NCBI GenBank assembly: GCA_033439765.1
Contig: JAULSN010000011.1
Location: 1,178,001 to 1,242,000, forward strand
Direction of reading: 5' to 3'
Source: Lasiosphaeria ovina
Lineage: Eukaryota; Ascomycota; Sordariomycetes; Sordariales; Lasiosphaeriaceae
DNA length: 64,000 nt
Every line of letters begins with the position of its first letter. The first letter of the stretch is position 1. The translations under genes were made by a program, and so were the position numbers. Below, piece after piece: positions 56,691-64,000 of the stretch. The notes below the pieces were generated by a model. The model was not told the DNA's origin. It did no database searches and was given only the letters and a program-made list of their open reading frames with translations.

Positions 56691-56930
56691 GCACAGTACT
56701 GTACGCGGCTCCCGATATTGCGCGACGCGGGATAGCGCACAACACCCTGGTTCCCCACTGGCCCGGTGGCTTGGCGAGGTGCCGATGGGCTGCGTGCGGC
56801 TGGACGAATGGGGGTTGTGAGCTCCAGAGCCTTCTCGTGGTTTTGGTCAAAAGCACACCACAGCCTCCCCAGAAAATGCAAGGCGGTCCGCCACGCATCC
56901 ATCCAGGGAAACTGCTCCAGGTCGACCATC

Positions 56931-58671
56931 ATGCCAACCAACAACGCTGTTCCGCCAAATGCGGTGTACCCGTACGGCCCTCTTCCAGATGCTCGAGCAT
57001 TCATCCGTGTGATGCGTATTTCCCCTGGTGTCGAACAAGATGACATGCAATGCGCTCTGGAGCTTGTCGATCTCGTCTCACCTCTTGCCTACGACGCACT
57101 CTCATACACTGCAGTCCCTTTTTAATCAGGGCTAGTGGGAGAGAATCTGGGTGGTCTAGGAGGTGATTCTGGCAAAGAATGTAACTGTGGTGCTCAGTGA
57201 CATATCGGCGCCCTGGGACATTTTCGCCTTAGCTGCACGAACAATCTAACGCCACCTTAACGATGATTGTTGCTTGGAGGATAGCAGCGCTTCGCGGGTG
57301 CAGCTTAACATTCTCACTGACGTTAGCGTTAAAGTATTTCAGATTGAGTAGTGTCGTCTTCTTTATGACGCTGACGAAGAGTGTGCCCAGCTTTTCGATA
57401 AGAACCCACCTGTGGGTGGTTTTCCTAGGCCAGCTAAAACCGAGTTCTCGGAGTATCTCTGGTACGCCCGCCCCCGAATGGCGACAGACCCCTGCGATAA
57501 GGTGTATGGACTGCTGGGTCTTGTGCCAGATTGGCTTGGAACGACACTAATTACGCCTGATTATTATCTGTCGTCGTACCACGCGTATAAAGATGCCGTG
57601 TTTAATCTTATTAGGGGCCATAAGAGCTTCGATATCTTTGCAGATTTAGAGACGGACTGGAGTTTCCAGATTGTAGCGCTTTTATACTCGGCAGCTAGTA
57701 AAAGTCGAGATACACAGCTTCTTGAACAGGCCATTAACCACAAGTTGATGTATGGCCCGTATCTGCCGTCTTGGGTCCCCGACTTCTCTTCGCCCGCGCC
57801 GCTCCACTTCTATGACCGCGCAGCACGGTTGTTAGTGACACAGGCGGGCCCTCGTCCGCTGGGTTTTGAGAAGGCGGTCAATCTTCACGATGGTTTCGTC
57901 CTGTCGGTAATAAGCACCCGTGTTGACACTATCGTTCACACGGAGGTGCTACTCCTCCTCCCGCCCGCCAGGACAGACTACGTCGGCGGACGATCCTTAA
58001 GTCATTAAGAGTTTGTAGCCGAGCGTAGTGTTTACTAAGTAGTGAGAGATGATGTAAAAAGCCGCCAAGTTGTCAGCGACGCCAGCAGATGTCGCTGACA
58101 AGGTCTACATTGATACGCTGTGTAACGGGTCCGTTTACTTCGCTTATCCCTACGGTAATTGTCGGCCTCTCTTGGCGCTTGAGACGTGGACTCGCGGATG
58201 GGGTTTTTGAGCCGCTGGACCACTACGACTACCACGCTTTCGGGGCCTGGGAGCGTTGAATTACGAGCGAGAAGCCCACCCTGCTCAGCGAATTCTGCCA
58301 GCGGCTAACGTGGGGACTCTCGGGGCCCTTGCAGCAACGCAGTATTAGGCAGCTGAACAGGGCCATAACGTCGGCGTGTGTGGGCCGCCGGTTCTTTCAC
58401 ACGTCCAGGGGCCACATAGGGCTGGGCCCTGCCCATTTGCGGCCGGATGACGACGTTCATGTTATTTTTAGAGGAAGTACCGCGTTTGTGCTGCGGTATG
58501 GCGGCGAGGCTAGCTTCGGATAAGGGTCTCTAGCCTGTGCATTGGATGATTGGGGATTGCTATTTGGGTGGATACATGAGTGGCGAGCTACGGGAAATGA
58601 TAGAAAAGAAGGATTATAAGAAGCTGCGGGCTAATCTGATGGGTCCGATAGGGACGGTATACTTGTCTTGA
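56931..58671 (+). pseudogene. HET-domain (heterokaryon incompatibility) relic
   Basis: The N-terminal HET signature is present: YPYGPLPDARAFIRVMRI then ALELVDLVSPLAYDALSYT, after which a stop appears at about 57123 where the family continues 'SYTWG'. The middle of the HET domain, with the 'WVDAICINQ' type core, is missing. Recognisable again are SPWDIFALAART, LTDVSVKVFQIE, MATDPCDKVYGLLGLVPDW, ITPDYYLS with AYKDAVFNLI, and near the end STAFVLRYGGEASFG and GDCYLGGYMSGELREMI, all typical of HET proteins but in different frames and separated by stops. HET proteins trigger cell death when non-self partners fuse; this copy cannot encode one. The pattern of point changes and deletion is ordinary decay, with only mild A/T drift. 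Confidence 0.88.
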
Positions 58672-59132
58672 GTTTTCATTCGCGCAGGAAGGCTTCGCAG
58701 AGAGGTTGACAGAAGCCGCTAATTCTCCCATGACCTGATCGCAAAGTTCGCGTTGCAACCAATTTCAACGCCGTCAGGCCCAATGTTGCAATACCCACAC
58801 CCATCTCCAGCTTTAAATGACCTCACTTTAGGTAACAGAATAAGCCGTGGACGGGGTTAGCCCGACTTGGCTCCTGCGTCCATGCCTGCGTTGGCATTTG
58901 ACTTAGCCTATTCCCCTAGCATTGGAGGTAACCGAGTTCACACCACGCTCCGCATTCTTTAAAAAGAACCGCCATCTCGCCACATCGGGTAAGCGATCGA
59001 CGGAACGAAACCCCACGGAAGGCACGGAACAGCTGCCAAGGACCCCCAGGTGGGTGCGACGAAAAAGTAGGTGGGTACTTGATCGCAGTCACTTGCAACC
59101 GGTCCATCTTCCATTTCTCATCTTTTTTTTTC
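58672..59132. other. Intergenic region
   Basis: Promoter and leader of the Cys-repeat gene, ending in a T9 run just before the start codon. No other feature recognised. Confidence 0.45.
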
Positions 59133-59981
59133 ATGTCAAAGACCATCATGGGCCCCCTCTCTTTCCTCCTCCTTGGCGGCGCCCTCCTCGCCGCCGCATC
59201 CCCGGCCCCGGCCCAAACCTCCGACCCCGTTCCCGACTGTGCGACAGTCGACTGCGCCGGCAGCCTCGAATGCGTCATCGTCAACAACACAGCGGCCTGC
59301 GTTCCTCGCAGCCAAGGCCCCCAATGTGGACCCAACCGCTGCCCCCTCGGCGAAACCTGTTGCAATCCCTCGTGCGGTATCTGCACGCCCCCTGGCAAGG
59401 GCTGCATCAAGCTCCTCTGTCGGCCTGAAGACGAGCAGGACCCGCCGGCGCCTAAGCCGTCTCGCGTCAGGTGCGGCGCGGACTGGTGCCCGCTGGGACA
59501 GGAATGCTGCAATGAGAGCTGTGGCATCTGCACGCCGCCGGGACAGGGGTGTATCGAGCTCCTCTGTCGATCTGAGGACGGACCGCGGATGAAGGAATCC
59601 CGACAAGAGCCTGGCCTGAAAGTAGGCCTCAAGTGCGGTCCTAATGTCTGCGCCGCGGATGAGTACTGCTGCAATGAGAGCTGTGGGTATTGCAGGAAGC
59701 CTGGGAGGCCTTGCACCGAGGAGTTTTGTTTTGGCTCTCCGGGGAAGGGTCCGAAGTGTGGGCCGGTGCAGTGTGCGGGTGGGGAGACGTGCTGCAATGA
59801 GAGTTGTGGGTATTGTCGGAAGCCGGGGCAGGGTTGCACGAAGGAGTTTTGTGCAAGTGGGCCAAAGTGTGGGCGGAAGCAGTGTGCTGTTGGGGAGGTT
59901 TGCTGTAATGAGAGTTGTGAATATTGCCGGGAGCCGGGGCGGGCTTGTACGATGGAGTTTTGTCTTGCTGGGGGGGAGTGA
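59133..59981 (+). CDS. Secreted protein with five tandem 8-Cys repeats, 282 aa
   Basis: Intronless frame. A signal peptide (MGPLSFLLLGGALLAAASPAPA, starting at either Met1 or Met6) is followed by a small Cys segment (DCATVDCAGSLECVIV...ACVP) and five repeats at residues 65-96, 114-145, 168-199, 209-240 and 246-277. Each repeat has eight Cys in the same pattern, C-x4-C-x5-CC-x3-C-x2-C-x6-C-x4-C, with the signature CCNESCGYC and a PG before the seventh Cys. Linkers vary from 5 to 22 residues and shorten towards the C-terminus, where the repeats are most alike, suggesting recent internal duplication. Each repeat could form a four-disulfide mini-domain resembling protease-inhibitor modules, but the family is not identified. 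No membrane anchor is seen. It is the last intact gene before the transposon region. Confidence 0.86.
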   Translation: MSKTIMGPLSFLLLGGALLAAASPAPAQTSDPVPDCATVDCAGSLECVIVNNTAACVPRSQGPQCGPNRCPLGETCCNPSCGICTPPGKGCIKLLCRPEDEQDPPAPKPSRVRCGADWCPLGQECCNESCGICTPPGQGCIELLCRSEDGPRMKESRQEPGLKVGLKCGPNVCAADEYCCNESCGYCRKPGRPCTEEFCFGSPGKGPKCGPVQCAGGETCCNESCGYCRKPGQGCTKEFCASGPKCGRKQCAVGEVCCNESCEYCREPGRACTMEFCLAGGE

Positions 59982-60167
59982 TCGGGTTTGTTGTGTGGAG
60001 CAGGCTTTTCTACCCTCCTGTATACATACCTCTATAAGTACCCCCACAACATTTTCTGACCAAGTCCGGATTGGTCGCAGAGCCTGAGCAGGGGATAAGG
60101 CAAAGCGAGCACATCCCTGAGCCGAGGTGAGTTTTACAGAAGCGATTTTTGGCCCGGCTGTAGTTAC

Positions 60168-60323
60168 TGTTGGAATAGCGACATTGGTGACCACACGCTA
60201 GCGGGAGTCGCGTGACCGCGCACGTGTGAAGACACGTGCCGCGCGCAGACCTCCCGCCCGCACATACAAAACTCCGGTCGCCCTAGAACCTAGTTTAGTT
60301 CCTTAGACAGAATAGAACCAACA
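60168..60323 (+). repeat. Long terminal repeat of a first LTR retroelement
   Basis: A 156-bp segment begins TGTTGG and ends CCAACA, perfect 6-bp terminal inverted repeats of LTR type. It retains normal CpA/TpG content. The partner LTR is not in the window, so the ends are inferred from the inverted repeat and from the repetitive-looking DNA that follows. The TGTTGGAATA start resembles copia-type LTRs. Confidence 0.6.
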
Positions 60324-61202
60324 TTGCACCCCCCTAACGGTAGATCTACCACCCTTAGACCTGTAGGATCCCTACGTGGTTTGAGAACCACAAATACTGA
60401 TTAGTGAGTGGTCAAATACTCATAGAGAAGCAACGTGAAGAGACGAGATCGTGCTACCGACGTACGCGTACCGAACTTTCGAGGGAGGTGCGAAAGTGCG
60501 TGCGATAGCATCTCGTACTACTACCTAGACGGAGCCCTTCTTTGAACTTTCGAGGAAAGAGAAGGATCTCTATCTAGAAGAATAAAGGAACTAAGCGTAT
60601 AGCGACGTTCACGGCCATAAGTCGGGAGTAACGTACGTATAACTAGAACCTATATTATACGCCGTTATATAACCCCGCTATACCTACTAAACTCCCCTAT
60701 ATATACCCCGGTCGTACGATCGCGACCAATTATTAATAACTTTATTAATATCATCGACACCCCGCTATCGCCGAAGATAGTATTAGCCTCGGGCGTAGGA
60801 AAAGGCCCGAGTAAGGGTAACGACTCGTATAAAGATATCTAGGAGAAGAGTAACATCCTAGGTACGGTATAGAAGGCGAATATCGACTAGGACCTCTGGC
60901 ACAAGGCCCAGACCCTAGATATTACCTATCCCCTTCAAGACGAGGAAGCTATAACCTACTTCGCCCGTACGATAATGGAGATTATATAGTTCGATATAAA
61001 CTTAAAGCAAATCCAGTCGTCCTTCCGCGAGGAGTTCGAAGGATAGATAGTCGTATAATTTGATTAAGTTAATCGTACGTTTAGGAAAGAGATAATTAAT
61101 ATCGCTACGAAGAAAGGCGTACGGATTACTAGCGCCCGAATCTCGGACTAACTTATGAATATTATAGAGGCGGTACTCCTAGAGCCTGATCTTCAATAGC
61201 CC
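60324..61202 (+). mobile_element. RIP-mutated internal part of the first LTR element
   Basis: From about 60560 the sequence is strongly depleted in CpA and TpG and rich in TpA while CpG remains, the signature of repeat-induced point mutation. A plus-strand frame around 60890-61040 still gives protein-like fragments (DLWHKAQTLDITYPLQDEEAITYF... and QIQSSFREEF) broken by TAG and TAA stops, as expected for a gag region with Gln and Trp codons destroyed. The part 60324-60560 is less affected. The element appears cut at 61202 by the next one. Class not determined. Confidence 0.6.
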
Positions 61203-61450
61203 TGTGAAGGCAGGCACATACAAGAGGCGAGGCTGCAAGTAAATAGTGACTAGATTCGTAGATAACTAAGCTAAAGAAAGGAAAAGGAAAAGAAGAAGCC
61301 TACGTGCCCTGCAGGCTGGCAGTTTTGTGGTGGTGTGCGGGGTCGTGGCCCTAGTCCCGATTAGGAGGAGTGGGGCCTTCATATTAGGGCTTGCAGCTAG
61401 GGCATGGTTGCGGCACTACGGACCTCAGTTCGGCCGTACCGTGATATTAC
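61203..61450 (-). repeat. 3' LTR of the chromovirus
   Basis: On the minus strand it starts right after a polypurine tract (61451-61460, GGAGGGGGGG) with GTAATATCACGG and ends CTTCACA. About 248 bp. It keeps abundant CpA and TpG in contrast to the element's interior. The expected TG at its 5' end is not seen, so that boundary is approximate. Confidence 0.6.
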
Positions 61451-61639
61451 CCCCCCCTCCCGCGCGTAGGGTCCTTTATTCATGAAGAATAAAAAATGTT
61501 GGATCGCGTAGGGCTCGAACTTGTAATTACTTCTTCCTCATTAATCTTCGTAGCTTACGCTCACCCGTATTGACGGGTCTATCATCGTCATCGTGGTCGT
61601 CGGCTATCTTATCGGCTATATATATGGTTATCTATTACT

Positions 61640-64000
61640 ATAGGCGCTTTGGCGGCCCTACTAGGTCGGGGTATTATTCGTGGAACTCGTGTAGCTTCAC
61701 GGGGGCGTTCTTGAAGTTCCTAGCTGGGTACTATATCGGATCTAGGTCCTAGCCTCTCTATTATACTTAGTACTCGAGGCAGCCGTATATTATTCTTGAG
61801 GTTAATATACGGTCGACTTCCTATTCTTCCTCCTTATTAACTATCTCTAAGGGATTCTCTACTTCTTATCCTAGTAGTGGGTTATTAGTATAACGCTTAA
61901 GCCTATCTATATGGAATATATCTATTGCCTTCCAGCTAGTAAGAACCTCCAATCTATAGGAGTATCCAACCATCTCGACGATCCGATAGTACTATCGTAT
62001 AAGGGGGAAATCTAGCTTATCGCTAGGTCTGTCCGTAGACTAATTCTTCTTAATAATAAATACTCTATCGCTAGTACCGAAGTCCGGTTCCTGGCGATAT
62101 TTATTAGCTTGGTTAACCTATACTTATTATACCTTTTGGATTATCTCCCTAGCGTAGTTAACGTACTTCTATATTATTCTTAGAGTATCCTAGGCGTCTT
62201 CCCTATTTAGCTTCTCCCTAGTTAGTAAGCCCGCTAGCTTGGTACGTTTGGTCCAATCGTACTAGGTGGGCATTTCGAATCCGAATAGCACCTCGTGAGG
62301 TTCTATTCCCGTACTAGCGTACGGTAGGCTATTTTGGGCGAAGTCTATAGCGGGGATCGCTCTTAATTAGTTATCTTAGTAGTGGTTCACGAATAGTCGA
62401 AGTCGTTATTTAAGGTATTAGTTTATAATCTCGACTTAGCCCGTAGTTTGGGAATACCCTGAGGAAGATAACTTCTACTTAATTCCTAGGATCTTAGATA
62501 CTTCGTCTATAAAGTCTACGATGAATTGGGGTCCCCTATCGCTAATTATTTCGTCGGGGAGTCTAAGGATTCTGAAGGGTCCTTCGTAGTATATTAGGGT
62601 AGTATCCTTAGCCGTAGCGGAGTCCCTATAAGGGATTATCTAGGCGGCCTTACTTAGCCTATTAATTACTACTAGGGCGTTATTCTTAGTATACTTGTCC
62701 TCGGGCATCTTATAGAAGTCTACTACTAGGGACCTCCATCTACGAAGGGGTACTAGGAGGGGCTTAAGGAGGCCCGGGGTCTTGCTACGGGGCTTCTTAC
62801 TAGATTGGTATAGGTAGTTCTCGACGAATCGGTCGACTAATCCTATTAGCCGGGGTTACTAATAAAGTTTCGAGACTATTTAGCAGGTCTTATTTCTCCC
62901 GGGGTATACGGAGGGTATCCTTAAATATACTTCGTAAATAACCTTAGTTCTTAGATTTAGTTCCCCTCTAGAGGGTACGACTAGTCTTCCTTTATATAAT
63001 AAGATACGGTCTTCTAATATAGAGAAACCGTTAATACCCTATCTCGCCTTTATACGGTAGATATCGAGTTCGGGGTCGTTCTTATTATACCGTAGTAGAG
63101 TATCGATTATCTCGTAACCTAATAAAGAAGGGGGCTCGACGTCTTCGTCGATAATGGATATAGCTATAGGGGCTTATAAAGTTAATATCGTAGTTACTAC
63201 CCCTATAAGCTTGAATATTTATATAGTCCTTTATAGCTCTTACTTCTCCTTCTAGGTCTTAATATCTTCCGACTTTCGAGATAGTACGTCTACGGCTATA
63301 TTCTTGGTTCCTAGTCGATAGGTAATCTGGAAATAGTATTAGGATATAAGATCGGCCTATCCGGCTTACCTTAAGTTCAGGAGTCTCTTCGTACCGAAGT
63401 ATTCTAGAGCCCTATAGTCCGTAATAATAGTAAAGGGCTAATCTCGGAGTCCTATTAGCTCGGCTTTCTAAACTATTAACCCTCTAACGACTATTATTAA
63501 CTCTTTATCGTAAATTGGGTAGTTTAACTCGGCTCCGTATATAGTTTTTAAATAGAATATAGTAGGATGCTATTCCTTATTATCCGTTTATAGTTAGGAT
63601 AGTACTCCTATATAGATACCTCCTAACGCGTCGGTTTCTATCCGGGTCGGTAGCTCGTAAGAGAAGTACCGAAGTATCGGGGCGGATGTGAGTTTATCCT
63701 TTAGCTCTTTAAAGGCTACTTAATAGTCTTCGGACTATTTAAATACCTGGCCTTTCCTCGTTAAGCTAGTTAGGGGTTTGGCGATACGGCTATAATTCTA
63801 TACGAAGCGCCGGTAGAAGTTGTAATATCCTAGGAATAACTATACTCCTTTGAGGTTACGGAGAACGCTCTAGTCCCTAACGGTAGCCACTTTCTCGGGG
63901 TCTACCGCTATCCTAGTCGTAGAGATGATAAATCCTAGGTACTTAGTTTTAGTAACGTGGAATTCGTACTTCTTTAAGTCGGCTTGGAGTCCTACTTATC
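61640..64000 (-). pseudogene. Chromovirus pol relic: RT-RNase H-integrase-chromodomain
   Basis: Minus-strand translation with many TAG/TAA stops shows, from the right edge: KYEFHVTKTKYLGFII and FLGYYNFYRRF (end of the reverse transcriptase), ETDALGGIYIGVLS and ITDYRALEYF (RNase H), RLGTKNIAVDVLSR, then the integrase core with ISDRGPQFIVDF (catalytic Asp) near 62520-62560 and the following VEIINQYLK-type region, and finally EVDRILTSRI...CLEY and DLVGPPKRL, a chromodomain with W and Q codons turned to stops, near 61820-61650. Stops fall where Trp (TGG) and Gln (CAA/CAG) are expected, which is what RIP on both strands produces. No active product is possible. Confidence 0.88.

Larger units (their letters stand above)
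61203..64000 (-). mobile_element. Ty3/gypsy chromovirus, minus strand, RIP-mutated, truncated by window edge
   Basis: On the minus strand, order from 64000 downward is reverse transcriptase end, RNase H, integrase, chromodomain, polypurine tract and 3' LTR, the order of a Ty3/gypsy chromovirus. The 5' part (gag, protease, most of RT and the 5' LTR) lies beyond the window. It seems inserted into the first LTR element near 61202. Target-site duplication cannot be checked because the far end is absent. Confidence 0.85.

Noticed and set aside
59136..60194. 352-codon open frame, minus strand
   Set aside because: Antisense to the tandem Cys-repeat gene, which has a signal peptide and regular Cys modules.
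1..64000. CRISPR arrays, operons, prokaryotic signals
   Set aside because: Spliceosomal introns, RNA polymerase III boxes and RIP show a fungal nuclear genome; no regularly spaced repeat array was seen.

Overview
The window looks like a chromosome segment from a filamentous ascomycete (Pezizomycotina, most likely a Sordariomycete). Genes have few, short GT-AG introns (about 53-107 nt) with CTAAC or CTGAC branch sites, intergenic spaces are long, and the recognisable families include a PSTAIRE Cdk1 with a fungal insertion, Blm10, CAP/PR-1 and HET. At the right end two retroelements carry the CpA-to-TpA signature of repeat-induced point mutation (RIP). Species was not determined. Exon junctions were worked out by hand from splice signals and reading-frame phase.

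Layout. 1-2.5 kb: no gene seen. 2.5-3.75 kb: Pho85-type (PCL) cyclin, minus strand. 3.75-16.6 kb: about 12.8 kb with no credible gene. 16.6-19.8 kb: CDK1 (minus) and an ALKBH1-like dioxygenase (plus), sharing a 0.9 kb divergent promoter. 20.5-28.4 kb: Ser/Thr/Ala-rich protein, a 60-residue Cys-rich protein, a VOC/glyoxalase-like protein, a broken metallophosphoesterase, a secreted CAP protein and a small 'QWSAWK' protein. 30.7-36.7 kb: the proteasome activator BLM10 (1,954 aa, three exons). 37.4 kb: tRNA-Ser(AGA). 38.4-39.8 kb: a secreted Cys-rich pro-peptide and a two-CxxC-pair protein.

From 40.5 kb the content becomes accessory: P450 relic, trypsin-like protease protein (624 aa), a protein with one C-terminal membrane anchor (481 aa), a metallo-beta-lactamase-fold relic, a 2,082-aa multipass ankyrin/SPRY-like membrane protein in seven exons, a fragment of a Ser-rich secreted protein, a HET-domain relic, a secreted protein with five tandem 8-Cys repeats, and finally two LTR elements. 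The second is a minus-strand Ty3/gypsy chromovirus that appears inserted into the first and runs off the window.

Working together. The left part is housekeeping: cell cycle, nucleic-acid demethylation, proteasome, tRNA. In the right part the intact protease, anchored protein and ankyrin membrane protein sit between relics of HET, P450 and MBL genes and next to RIP-mutated transposons. This is what a fast-evolving self/non-self or defence island would look like. The idea that protease, anchored protein and ankyrin protein act together is inference from position and architecture only.
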